Shown: positions 7,898 through 17,192 of the stretch, piece after piece | Numbering within the stretch: the stretch's first letter is position 1 | Layout: each line of letters begins with the position of its first letter | NCBI RefSeq assembly: GCF_900240385.1 | Contig: NZ_OEQH01000003.1 | Coordinates: 1 to 64,000 of the forward strand | DNA length: 64,000 bases | Source of the DNA: Clostridium minihomine | Lineage (GTDB): Bacteria; Bacillota; Clostridia; Oscillospirales; Acutalibacteraceae | Direction of reading: 5' to 3' | Made by a program: the position numbers and the translations under genes | Notes under the pieces: model-generated | Told to the model about the DNA's origin: nothing | What the model saw: only the letters and a program-made list of their open reading frames with translations | Database searches by the model: none

Positions 7898-9459
7898 CAG
7901 ACGAACCTGAAGTGATTGTAATTGAGGCTGATAAGAAACCGGAGCAGTTAGAGTGGTCTGAGCGCCAGATTCGAGTAGCTGCATATTGCAGGGTTTCTAC
8001 TGATGATGAAGAACAGCGAACCAGTTATGAAGCGCAGAAGGAATACTATGCTTTAAAAATCATGGAAAACCGACAGTGGATTATGGCGGGAATTTTTGCT
8101 GACGAAGGGCTTAGCGCAACTTCTGCCAAGAAGCGTCCGCAGTTTCAAAAGATACTGCGTAAATGCAAACAAGGTAAAATTGATCTGATCCTCACAAAAT
8201 CCGTTAGTCGCTTTGCCCGAAACACATTGGATTGCATCGGCATTACAAGAGCACTGCGAGAAATAGGCGTAGCTGTCTATTTTGAGAAAGAAAACCTAAA
8301 TACAATGGAAGCCGACAGCGAATTTGTACTGACTATCTTGGGTAGTTTGGCACAGGCAGAAAGCGAAAACATTAGTAAAAATGTAGCTTGGGGAAAGCGA
8401 CAAGCTATGCAATCCGGTAAAGTGATGAGCTTTAATCGCATTTATGGCTATCAAGTGGATGATGATGGAATACCTCAGATTGTGCCAGAAGAAGCTGAAA
8501 TCGTCCGTCGCATATATCATTGGTATCTTGCCGGAGCTTCTGTGGAACAAATTATCAATCGCTTGGAAGAAGAAAATATTCCGACACTCACCAATAACAG
8601 CAGATGGGCACAAAGTACGATTCGCTCTTTATTGCGTAACGAAAAATACAGTGGTGATGTATTACAGCAAAAGACTTTTGTCTCAGATTTAATTACCCGG
8701 CGAATTGTAAAGAATAACGGACAGCTACCGAAATACCTGATAAAAAATTACCACGAGCCCATTGTCAGCAGGGATATCTTTTATAAAGTACAGACTGAAT
8801 TTAAAAGACGTACCAGCCAAACAACTTCCGGAGAGCAGGTTCATTCCAATTACCATAAATACAGCAGCAAACACGCGTTGGCTGAAATTATGATTTGCGA
8901 AGAATGTGGCATGCCGTATCGCCGAGCCGTGTGGACAAAACGAAGTGGAGAAAAGCAGCCGGTATGGCGCTGTATCAATCGTTTGGAGAATGGCAAGGAA
9001 TATTGTAAGAATTCTCCGACGGTACAAGAGTATGCTTTGCAGGATGCGATTCTAAAAGCAGTTCAAGCAAACTTTAGTCTGGAAGACTGGTTGATTGTAG
9101 ACGACATCCCGCAGAAACTCGCACAACGCCAGTGGTCATACGAAGACAGTCAGGAAATTCAAGCCTTAAAGAAAAAGTTGATTACTGTTTTGGGTGAGGC
9201 GAAGAATGAAGACTTTCTGCGTTCATTGGAGCGTATTGAGGCTGAGATTATCCATTTGCAGCAGGCTGAATTGTCATTAAGTGAATCATTTGCACAAGCA
9301 TCTTCTGAATTAAGTGCAACTCAAGATAGTGCTACTGCTTTACAATGGGATGAAACCATGATCCGCAACTTAGTAAGCAAAGTGATTGTTCAGGGCGATA
9401 ATAAAGCAGTGCTGAAGTTTAAGAACGGTAAGCAGGTTGCATTGATGATTGGTATGTAA
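7894..9459 (+). CDS. Large serine recombinase (integrase)
   Basis: This 521-residue protein has three parts. The N-terminal resolvase domain carries YCRVSTDDEE with the nucleophile at about Ser35, plus SRFARNTLD and the block that follows it. The Recombinase domain spans about residues 185-290. A zinc ribbon CEECGMPYRRAVW with a second cysteine pair follows, leading into a C-terminal helical region. It would catalyse site-specific integration or excision by a Ser-linked double-strand exchange. The GTG start overlaps the stop of the KilA-N pseudogene and has GGAGGGCGGTG upstream. The gene is intact, so the island may still be mobile. No attachment-site pair could be located by eye. Confidence 0.95.
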   Translation: MTDEPEVIVIEADKKPEQLEWSERQIRVAAYCRVSTDDEEQRTSYEAQKEYYALKIMENRQWIMAGIFADEGLSATSAKKRPQFQKILRKCKQGKIDLILTKSVSRFARNTLDCIGITRALREIGVAVYFEKENLNTMEADSEFVLTILGSLAQAESENISKNVAWGKRQAMQSGKVMSFNRIYGYQVDDDGIPQIVPEEAEIVRRIYHWYLAGASVEQIINRLEEENIPTLTNNSRWAQSTIRSLLRNEKYSGDVLQQKTFVSDLITRRIVKNNGQLPKYLIKNYHEPIVSRDIFYKVQTEFKRRTSQTTSGEQVHSNYHKYSSKHALAEIMICEECGMPYRRAVWTKRSGEKQPVWRCINRLENGKEYCKNSPTVQEYALQDAILKAVQANFSLEDWLIVDDIPQKLAQRQWSYEDSQEIQALKKKLITVLGEAKNEDFLRSLERIEAEIIHLQQAELSLSESFAQASSELSATQDSATALQWDETMIRNLVSKVIVQGDNKAVLKFKNGKQVALMIGM

Positions 9460-9569
9460 ATGTATTATGCAAAAATGCAAAGTTTGTCCAACGGCCGGTT
9501 TTAGCAATTAGAAAAGTTTCAAAAGATCATTGATATAAAAGCGAACAAAGAAAACTAACGAGGTGTTTT

Positions 9570-12500
9570 ATGCTTAAATTCTGTGAGGAAATAGAAAGCA
9601 AAGGTAATCGACAGAACAGTGAGCGGACAAAGTATGTTGAGCGTTTTTCTGATATTGTTACTTGGTATTCCGATATTCATGCTTATTATGCCGACCGCCT
9701 GGAAGCAGACCTCGGGAATAGCAAACAACAATTTGATCTTGGTTTGCCTGAACAAAGTAAAGCCTATGAAACTGCATATGAGGCGCTTGCGAAAGAATCA
9801 TTGTTCAACAGGATAGAAGCACTGTTTAAATTGATTTTGTCTAAATACTCCTATGGGCCATCAATAGATTTTTATAACACGTGCGGAATTCAAAGAAATC
9901 ATACATTTACCCCCGGCAAGTCTTGGCTTGACGATGAGTCTAATATTGCCATTTTGGCGGAAACTCTTGCCCGAGCGTTAAAAACATTCAATGTAAAATA
10001 TGACTTTGACATTAAAGCGTTAGTTGCTGATAGAAAACAACGAAATAATGCTGACCACCAAGCCGCGCGAATTAAGTGCTTGTCTATTACAAGAGTCTAT
10101 AACTCTGTTCGAAACATGCTTGTACTGTTGGATCCTGACTGTGCGGAGAAATTACCCTTATTCAAAACAAACGTAATGTTTGATTATGAAAAACTATTGC
10201 AAAAGCCTTGCGAGTTTGGCTTCGGAGAGGCTGCTACTGTACTGATTGTTGACTCAGTTCACGATATACGTGAAGACTATCGTGATGTAATTTCAAATCT
10301 TCCTTGGGATTTGGTTGTTGATTTTGATGGTTACTCTAATTGCGGAGGGCTGCTGTCTTCAGTCTCTCACAATCGAATCCAACGAGAGATATTGAGAACA
10401 CTAAACTCAAACAGTTTGCCAGAGCCAAATCCAGCACATACACTGTGGTGTCGCTGTGGAGAGTATTTATTGCCGAGTTACTATCTGCTGCAAAGTTTTG
10501 AAATACCTGAGTACACAACGTTTGTTTCGGAGGAAAAAGAAGCCAAAAGACAGTTTATCAAAATGACAACTGCAACGATAAAGAATGTGTTGGATAAGGT
10601 CAATAAACTTCAGAAATTCATTAATATCGTAGTATTGTCAGATGATGTAAGAATTGTTCAGAGCGCAATTGGTGGCCTTAGGGACCTTGAGTGTGATGAT
10701 TATTATTTATCTTGGATTGGCCTGTCTGATGTAGCGTACAGGATAAATGATGATTACGATAATAATGAAGGACTAGAATACTGCGAGACACATTTTCACT
10801 ATCACTTTTGCCCTGTGAGCGCCTTCTTTGAAACTTTTTACGATTATAAATCTTACTGGAATCCGAGGGAATCGATAAAGCTGAACTTTGCTTTGCCAGG
10901 CAAAAATGCTCGCTTTGTTCCGCTTTCAGAAAATGACCGAAACAACCTTGTACCTTGTTTTGATGTTCTATACCAAGACTGCGAAACTATTGATTATCCA
11001 GAAATTGATACTCAAGTTGATAGATTTTTGCGCGGGGGGCCTGCAACATGGCGTGATATTGCGAGTGGCGATGCGCTACCATTAGTTGATCTTGAAGACT
11101 TATACAACGAGATCAAGTCAACAATAGGCAGGATTCAAGAAGAGAATCCTCAACAAAATTTGTTTTTCATTAAGCACCGAGCGGGTATCGGCGGGACTAC
11201 AATTGCTAAACAATTAGCATGGAAGTTGCATAATGAAATAGCTGTATTAGAGGTTAAGCGTTACGACGACCGGAAAACGTTTCCTTTGCTGCAGAATCTT
11301 TATGACAATATAATCGGAACAAATCCAATTCTTATAGTTGCTGAAGATACTATGCTTAATATTGATACTATGTGCGATGAATTTTTGACAACAATGAATC
11401 GCCGCCGCTGCGCTTTGTTGATAGCTTGCAGAGAAAGCAATGGCTTATACAAAAAATATCCAAGGTCTCATTTCAAAACGATTCAGCAATTACCAGATGT
11501 ATCGATTAATTCCCTGAAAAGCAGATTCAGCACCATTAGTCCGCTCAATAAAATAGAGTCGGCTGAAAAGGTAGCTCAATTTGATAGTACGGTCTTTGGC
11601 GACTTGAGAACCCCTTTTATCATCGGGTTATATTTCATCGACAAGGAATTCAATGTTGAATCATATGTTAAAAAGGTTGCCGATGGAGATCGCCCCCAAC
11701 AGCATGCTGATATGATTGCTCTTCTTGCATTTTGCGACAAGTACAACTGTAAAGAGATCTCAGCAGCTTTCGTAAACAAAACCTTAGGATTTGATTTAAG
11801 GAAAAGAAGCAGCCTTATTCAATCATGCCCTGGTGTAGAAAGTTTGATTTGCCAAGGGATGAAAGATAATATCAGCGTATATTACTTCAAGCATCCGATA
11901 TTAAGCAACCAATATCTAAAAATGTATACCAAGGAAGCAGATTCCCGAGCCGTGCTTGTGAAACTAGCAAAATATTTAATCAGTGCAGTTGCAAAATATA
12001 TCAAAGAACAAAAATCTGACTATATGCTTGATGTCCTACTTAAGGTAATTATTCAAAACAAGGATTTTGATGATTATGAATATGCTGGAAACCTGTCGCT
12101 ATTGTTGACTGATATAGGGATGCCGGAAAGTCAACGTGACCTAATTCAATACCTTGCTGAACAATTTCGCTCTAGTGCAGATAAAACTCTTAGTGAAAAA
12201 GCCATAATTGAAATGAGCGAGACCGACCAAAAGCTTTTACGTGTTATGTCACATGCTTATGCTCACCTTGGTAAGCTTTACACCAGAACTCCCGTTAACT
12301 ATGATAAAGCAGCGCAGTATCTGGATTTGGCTCTCAAATATATGCCCTATCCCGATTCGATCATTTATCATATGTACGGAAATGCACTATACCATAAAAT
12401 GTGCGATGAGTGGAATACTATTTTGACATATGAAATTCTAACCAACGAAATTCCGTTGTCTGAGTATGAAGATAATGTTGAAAAAGCATACGAGTTGTTC

Positions 12501-14372
12501 GCAAATACTTGTGAATATGGTAGCCCACAGTTTGGCGTGTCAGGACAATTGAACCTCCTGTACGAGTATCTGCGATTCCTATATAAAATACTTGGCATCA
12601 AATGTAAGGATGACTTGAAAAAGTTGTCTGCAAAACAAATTACATTTCAGACTTTATTCGCAGATACTTTGGAGATGGCGAAAGAATTTGATGGCTTTAA
12701 TGAAAAAACCATTAGGTTAATTCAGATTAAGGAAGACCAACTCCGCTCTGAAGTTCTAATGGGTGATTATGGGAAGACCGTAGAGTACTATCAGAACCAA
12801 GTTGACAGGTTGAAGAATAGTGAAGATATTGAGCTTTGGGAATCTGCGCTGAATGGATTAGTGTCCGCAAGAATTAGAAAAGCACGCGAAGAGTATGCTA
12901 GCTCAAATTCTGATTTCAATTCATTATATCAGATGGTTTCGGATCCCATGACTTTATTTGACAATATTACCGCATTACTTTCACAACCATATGATAGGAA
13001 AAGTTATTCTGTCTACCAGAAGAGATGTTCCTTATATCATCACTGGTTACAATTGGCCAAGCTATTGCATCGCCCCATAGAGGAAGCGCTTATCCAGATA
13101 AACTACTGGATTGATGCAGAAAATGCTATTAGTTGGAAAAAGAACCCTGAACCATTTTACTACAAACAAGCCCTTTTGTATCTTGACACTTTGGATGGTG
13201 GTAGGCGCTTAGATGATATGCGAGAAATTCGTTTAGCAATATCTAGGGCTGATAAAAATCAACAATTTGATCAAAAACGCAGCAAACTAACGAAAAGGAG
13301 GGACTTGTTAGTCGTTGGAACCGGCATGGGAAGGTTGCTTGATATTTCGGACTGCAAGAATGCTGAAGAGATATCGAAGAGAGTTATTAGTTCGAAGTCT
13401 ACACCAATGGTTCTTGATGGTCACTTTTCTTCTTACAATTACACAGGAGCCGAATTTACAATCTTTAATCCAATTAATTGGAACGGGGAAAAAGCAAGAT
13501 CAGAAATCGGAAGAATGGCTAAGAATTCGCTATCGGAACAACAGTTAAATCACGTCGTTAGATTTTTTGCTGGGCTTAGTACTCGAGGAATATATGCGAT
13601 AAATGACTCCCTCAAAGATCAGACTACCGGTGAGTTGTTCGATTCATCTAAAATAATCGAATCAATGTGTACAGTTGCTTCGCAAAGCAGTGGTACTTCT
13701 ACAAGCAGTTTTCACGGATCTAGAAAAGGCAGCAGAAATCAGGAAAATTATCAGCCGAGCGGGCTATCACAAGAAAACAACGGCGAGATCGGCTCCCATC
13801 AGGTCTTTCATCCGAATAAAATCTGGAGTAACAGATATAGTTTATTACCAGAGTATCTTAACGGTTATATAGGTGATAATTTGGCTGGAGTTTCCGTGAA
13901 AGATTTAGAGAATTTTGGTTCTTCGGAGATAGAAAAACACGGAGGAATGCTTGCCGTGCTTAACCAATTAATCTCTGTAGGTGAAACGGAGAGCGTTGTT
14001 CTTAGTCGTAAGCAGGATGCAGACGGAGGAGTAAAGTATACAATTTCGCTGTATCAAACAATGAAATCTCTTTCTGAACTCCTACACGGTATTCAGCCAA
14101 TCGAACAGCCATCTATTTCTAAGTTTACTCAAATTGAGCAAGAAGAAGAATCACCTAATTTTTCAGGGAAAACTGTTTTGTTTATACCGGATGACAATAG
14201 CTTTTGCAAATTGAGTGGTACATTCATTGTTGATGGGAGAGCATATATAGGTAAACTAATAAATGTTAGGTCACCCAAAGATAAGAAGAAAGCTAGAGGC
14301 TATGGAGGGAAAATATCAGCAACAGTTCAAGGCAAAGCTCAATCAGGCCAGTTTTCAATTAAAATGAAGTGA
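9570..14372 (+). CDS. 1600-residue SAMD9-like STAND NTPase (candidate defence protein)
   Basis: The layout, read directly, is as follows. A helical N-terminus (1-210) precedes an alpha/beta region with NLPWDLVVDFDGYSN (about 242-256), which may be Sir2-like. A junction RFLRGGPATWRDI (about 485) leads to a P-loop AGIGGTTIAKQ (about 537-547) of the unusual GxGGTT form, an acidic beta strand ILIVAED (about 585), and a STAND-like sensor strand ALLIACRES (about 615). A long helical, TPR-like half (about 880-1300) follows, then a Ser/Asn-rich linker (about 1370-1410) and a C-terminal beta-rich domain (about 1530-1600) compatible with an OB fold. P-loop form, TPRs and terminal OB-like domain follow the architecture described for SAMD9-family proteins, whose bacterial members are suspected immune sensors. 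It has a GAGGTG ribosome site, sits alone behind the integrase, and has no obvious partner gene. Function is inferred only. Confidence 0.7.
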   Translation: MLKFCEEIESKGNRQNSERTKYVERFSDIVTWYSDIHAYYADRLEADLGNSKQQFDLGLPEQSKAYETAYEALAKESLFNRIEALFKLILSKYSYGPSIDFYNTCGIQRNHTFTPGKSWLDDESNIAILAETLARALKTFNVKYDFDIKALVADRKQRNNADHQAARIKCLSITRVYNSVRNMLVLLDPDCAEKLPLFKTNVMFDYEKLLQKPCEFGFGEAATVLIVDSVHDIREDYRDVISNLPWDLVVDFDGYSNCGGLLSSVSHNRIQREILRTLNSNSLPEPNPAHTLWCRCGEYLLPSYYLLQSFEIPEYTTFVSEEKEAKRQFIKMTTATIKNVLDKVNKLQKFINIVVLSDDVRIVQSAIGGLRDLECDDYYLSWIGLSDVAYRINDDYDNNEGLEYCETHFHYHFCPVSAFFETFYDYKSYWNPRESIKLNFALPGKNARFVPLSENDRNNLVPCFDVLYQDCETIDYPEIDTQVDRFLRGGPATWRDIASGDALPLVDLEDLYNEIKSTIGRIQEENPQQNLFFIKHRAGIGGTTIAKQLAWKLHNEIAVLEVKRYDDRKTFPLLQNLYDNIIGTNPILIVAEDTMLNIDTMCDEFLTTMNRRRCALLIACRESNGLYKKYPRSHFKTIQQLPDVSINSLKSRFSTISPLNKIESAEKVAQFDSTVFGDLRTPFIIGLYFIDKEFNVESYVKKVADGDRPQQHADMIALLAFCDKYNCKEISAAFVNKTLGFDLRKRSSLIQSCPGVESLICQGMKDNISVYYFKHPILSNQYLKMYTKEADSRAVLVKLAKYLISAVAKYIKEQKSDYMLDVLLKVIIQNKDFDDYEYAGNLSLLLTDIGMPESQRDLIQYLAEQFRSSADKTLSEKAIIEMSETDQKLLRVMSHAYAHLGKLYTRTPVNYDKAAQYLDLALKYMPYPDSIIYHMYGNALYHKMCDEWNTILTYEILTNEIPLSEYEDNVEKAYELFANTCEYGSPQFGVSGQLNLLYEYLRFLYKILGIKCKDDLKKLSAKQITFQTLFADTLEMAKEFDGFNEKTIRLIQIKEDQLRSEVLMGDYGKTVEYYQNQVDRLKNSEDIELWESALNGLVSARIRKAREEYASSNSDFNSLYQMVSDPMTLFDNITALLSQPYDRKSYSVYQKRCSLYHHWLQLAKLLHRPIEEALIQINYWIDAENAISWKKNPEPFYYKQALLYLDTLDGGRRLDDMREIRLAISRADKNQQFDQKRSKLTKRRDLLVVGTGMGRLLDISDCKNAEEISKRVISSKSTPMVLDGHFSSYNYTGAEFTIFNPINWNGEKARSEIGRMAKNSLSEQQLNHVVRFFAGLSTRGIYAINDSLKDQTTGELFDSSKIIESMCTVASQSSGTSTSSFHGSRKGSRNQENYQPSGLSQENNGEIGSHQVFHPNKIWSNRYSLLPEYLNGYIGDNLAGVSVKDLENFGSSEIEKHGGMLAVLNQLISVGETESVVLSRKQDADGGVKYTISLYQTMKSLSELLHGIQPIEQPSISKFTQIEQEEESPNFSGKTVLFIPDDNSFCKLSGTFIVDGRAYIGKLINVRSPKDKKKARGYGGKISATVQGKAQSGQFSIKMK

Positions 14373-14939
14373 CAGAAGATTTAGTTTATAATCTACATGT
14401 GATGATAGTTCAAATCCTCCTCTGAGAATAGGATGATATCCAGAATTGACGTGGCTCGCATTCATAAACGTACAGTTTTACGATTTGTTTGTAATTCTGC
14501 ACGCAAAAATCCCTCGGCTATCGTAGCCGGGGGATTTTATTTTATACGTCACCCAGAGGTGAGGGTGTTTTTATTGCTTATTCCATCTGTTCCAGTTTGA
14601 AAGAATCAATTGGTTCTTGATAAGCGTGTTTAGGTTAGTATTAATCTGTTCGAGCAGCATCATCAAATCCACATTTTGGGCAATTACCCCTTTTGTTTTA
14701 GCGTAGCACGGGTTTAATGGAAAGATGAAGAGTTTTGACAATGGCCAATTTCTCATGCAGATTGATACCTATATAATTTATGAAAATACAATTTTGATAC
14801 CTTTATTTACAATATAATCCAAAAATGTTATATTTAGGTTATACTTAAATTAAGTATCTTATAAAACTTATTATAAAAGGGGCCTGAAATTTATTGTTTA
14901 ATGTTAAGTGAAACTTCGCAAAAAAGGGAGTGTATCTTT
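14373..14939. other. Intergenic region, right part of the island
   Basis: It contains the terminator listed at 14505-14541 and little else. A 61-codon minus-strand frame (14571-14756) is open but has no ribosome-binding site and no recognisable domain; it may be a decayed gene. The stretch 14757-14900 is very AT-rich. The sequence TTATACTTAAATTAAG around 14835-14850 could hold promoter elements of the exported-protein gene, but no clean -35/-10 pair stands out. Confidence 0.45.
14505..14541 (+). terminator. Terminator behind the STAND NTPase gene
   Basis: Inverted repeat AAAATCCC-TCGGCTA/TAGCCG-GGGGATTTT with a 3-base loop, followed by ATTTTAT. It lies 130 bases after the stop codon. Confidence 0.85.
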
Positions 14940-15254
14940 GTGAAAAAATTACTTTCTTTATTAACAATGGCAGCACTTACGATCAGTATATTATCATTAG
15001 GAGTATCAACTGAAGAAAACAAAGACGCTAAAGCTAATTATAATGGAAAAACTGTTTCTTTATCTTATCTATCGGATGAAACCAAAGAGTGGTTACAGTG
15101 GTATCATAGTCTTTCAAAAGATGCTCAACTAATGGTAAGCTATGAGCCATCTGATTTGCGAAAATTAGTATCAACCAACCAAAATAAAACAATTTTAGTA
15201 GAAGATGTTTCATCTGAATTAATAGCGAAAGAATCAGTAGATAGTCTTTCATAA
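14940..15254 (+). CDS. Small exported protein of unknown function
   Basis: From a GTG at 14940 with AAAAGGGAGTG upstream, the product is 104 residues. It opens with a typical signal peptide: VKKLL, a hydrophobic core SLLTMAALTISILSLG, and possible cleavage after VST. The mature part is Lys/Glu/Ser-rich with no recognised domain and no sorting motif. An in-frame ATG at 14901 gives a longer frame, but the residues before VKK do not belong to a signal peptide. It lies in the degenerate right part of the island, beside fragments of other genes, and could itself be a truncated protein. Confidence 0.6.
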   Translation: MKKLLSLLTMAALTISILSLGVSTEENKDAKANYNGKTVSLSYLSDETKEWLQWYHSLSKDAQLMVSYEPSDLRKLVSTNQNKTILVEDVSSELIAKESVDSLS

Positions 15255-15357
15255 TATCGTTTAAAGCCTCGTCGTTTGCTCTGCGAATTACCTGACAAGC
15301 AATTTTAAGCAATATTAGACATTACCCCTCACCCCAAAATGCTAAGGGTGCAGCAGA

Positions 15358-15576
15358 ATGGATTTATGGCCCTGGTTGTGTGCTTTGTATATTGAAGAAG
15401 AATATCGTGGACATTCTTATGGTTTCTTGCTTATCGAGCAGATAAAACAGGGGTATCCTTATTTGTACCTTTGTACAGACTATGTGGGATACTATGAGCG
15501 TTACGGGTTTGAATATGTTGCCGAAGGATACCATCCTTCGGGTGATATCTCAAGAATCTATCAGGCGAAGCTATAA
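15358..15576 (+). pseudogene. GNAT acetyltransferase, C-terminal fragment
   Basis: The 72 codons align with only the second half of a GNAT-fold N-acetyltransferase. They hold the acetyl-CoA-binding strand-loop-helix ALYIEEEYRGHSYGFLLIEQ and the closing YLCTDYVGYYERYGFEYV. The N-terminal strands that form the substrate side are missing, and no ribosome-binding site precedes the first Met. It is therefore a relic. A clear terminator follows, showing that the 3' end is original. Confidence 0.8.
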
Positions 15577-15582
15577 AGATAT

Positions 15583-15644
15583 AAAAAAGACGGTATGGGA
15601 CTGGAACATTCTTTGGAATGAACAGAACTTTACCGTCTTTTTTT
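15583..15644 (+). terminator. Terminator after the GNAT fragment
   Basis: Stem AAAAAAGACGGTA/TACCGTCTTTTTTT with an inner helix GGAACATTC/GGAATGAAC. Confidence 0.85.
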
Positions 15645-15852
15645 GTTTTTGACGTTTTAAATCTTTTACTTCAGCAAATGAAAGCGGAACATCTGCCATT
15701 TTATCCAGATGTTCTTGCGCAAAAAGATAGATTAAAAATATTTGCAGAGCAAGGAACTATTTTAAAAGGAATCATCACGCGATAATGTCCGGCAGCCTTC
15801 TGACAGCCAATGAAGAAGTGGGCGAGAGAAAGGACGTGAAAACTTAAAATTG

Positions 15853-16854
15853 CTACGAGATGTACCATATTGGCATGGTTTTTAACTGTTGTGACAGTTT
15901 TTCCCGCAGAAAAGATTCCGCCTCGGCGCGCACATCGTTTCGGTAACAGTATTTTCCGCGTCCCCGCCCCGTCATGGTTTCTCGATTGAGAAGCGGAACT
16001 GCCTGGGGGAATGCATCCGTATTGATGGCATTTTGTACGAAACTATAGGTCATCAGGATAATTTCAATAAATCCAGTTTTCTTGACTTTTTCGTTCAGCT
16101 CATCAGCCAGCTGATCAATTAACTCCCCATATAATTCTTTCCAATCCGGAAGTAAAATGACGGGTGCAATTAAGAGCCCCACCGGATATCCAGCTTCGGC
16201 CATTTGATTCAGAGCCTGAATTCGTGCGCTCAGCGGAGCGGTCCCCAGTTCGACACAGCTCACGATTTCATGGGGATTTACACTCATGCGAAAGATGGTT
16301 TTGCCCCGGTGATCCAAATTCAGCAATGGTTTTACCATATCAAATTTCGTGGGAAATGTCAGATGGCCGCGGCCTTCGCGTGCGAAGCGTTCGATGGTAT
16401 AGGGTAAATTATCTGTGATGATGTTTTCCAGAATCAAATCGCTGTTGCTGCCGATTTCAAAGGTTTGCGGCGCTGGTGCCGCAGCGTCTTTTTTCAATAG
16501 CCTGTCCATCATTTGCTCCCGATTCACGAACAGCCGAAGATAGGCGCATTTATTGTAATTGCAGACTAAATAGCAATATAAACACATGGCTCGGCAGCCG
16601 GAAGAAGTATACGGAACCAGCCAGTCTGAAACCTTATGATTTTCAACATATTTGTGTGTCTTTCTCAGCCCGATGATTAAATGTTTTTTTAGTTTGGGAA
16701 AGTCTTGGTTCTCTGCCGCAGATAATTCGGGAATTCGGTTGTGGCTTTCAATTTCTATCCAAGGCAGATGTTTATATTTTTCGCGAAGCATTTGCCCCAA
16801 TTCATAGTCTAATGCGTTCGGCTCATAATAAACCGCATCAAAGCTCATATTCAT
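15853..16854 (-). CDS. splB: Spore photoproduct lyase
   Basis: Radical SAM enzyme of 333 residues. The iron-sulfur cluster motif is SGCRAMCLYC (Cys87, Cys91, Cys94), the CxxxCxxC spacing typical of radical SAM enzymes, including SPL. It reverts the UV lesion 5-thyminyl-5,6-dihydrothymine in germinating spores. An AGGAGG site precedes the ATG. Later blocks such as EIGSNSDLILEN, the HLTFPTKFD stretch and FRMSVNPHEI follow the family pattern. Its presence is the best sign in the window that the organism forms endospores. The gene is monocistronic and in the opposite direction to the alcohol dehydrogenase; the intergenic space between them holds that gene's promoter. Confidence 0.94.
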   Translation of the reverse strand: MNMSFDAVYYEPNALDYELGQMLREKYKHLPWIEIESHNRIPELSAAENQDFPKLKKHLIIGLRKTHKYVENHKVSDWLVPYTSSGCRAMCLYCYLVCNYNKCAYLRLFVNREQMMDRLLKKDAAAPAPQTFEIGSNSDLILENIITDNLPYTIERFAREGRGHLTFPTKFDMVKPLLNLDHRGKTIFRMSVNPHEIVSCVELGTAPLSARIQALNQMAEAGYPVGLLIAPVILLPDWKELYGELIDQLADELNEKVKKTGFIEIILMTYSFVQNAINTDAFPQAVPLLNRETMTGRGRGKYCYRNDVRAEAESFLREKLSQQLKTMPIWYIS

Positions 16855-17192
16855 TTTTCGGCCCTCCTGATACTATAGTGTGTCACAAACAGCGAGTACT
16901 ATTTGGGGCAAAATTCGCATAGGAAAGAAAGAAACAAGGAAGAAATAGAAGATTTTGTACCTTTATTTTGTCAAGTGTTTGCCGAATCATTTTTATACTG
17001 ATTTTGGATAGAATCTGAATAAAAGCAGTGACAGAATAACTATATCATTTTATTTTTTCGTTTTGACTGAAAAGAAAAATGTTTATGTTATCCATAATTT
17101 ATCTTAGAAACATGAAAAAATTTACATTTTTGATTGTTATTTAAATAACGTTATGTTATAATTATATCAATCTTATTAAAGGAGGTTTTTGG
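16855..17192. other. Divergent intergenic region between splB and the alcohol dehydrogenase
   Basis: Apart from the promoter and Rex-like operator listed separately, the 338 bases are AT-rich with no reading frame, RNA gene or long repeat that could be recognised. Confidence 0.5.
17134..17162 (+). promoter_or_regulatory. Promoter with Rex-like palindromic operator upstream of the Fe-alcohol dehydrogenase
   Basis: An extended -10 element TGTTATAAT sits at 17154-17162. Immediately upstream, inside the spacer region, is TTGTTATTTAAATAACGT (17134-17151), whose core GTTATTTAAATAAC is a perfect palindrome. It matches most positions of the Rex consensus TTGTTAANNNNTTAACAA. Rex is the NADH-sensing repressor of fermentative dehydrogenases in Bacillota. 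The location would block RNA polymerase. Confidence 0.55.

Noticed and set aside
14571-14756. 61-codon minus-strand gene
   Set aside because: No ribosome site, no domain; too weak to list as coding.
6793-15852. Second copy of the tRNA-Leu 3' end as right attachment site of the island
   Set aside because: No stretch similar to GTTCAAGTCCGGTCACCAGC was seen up to splB.
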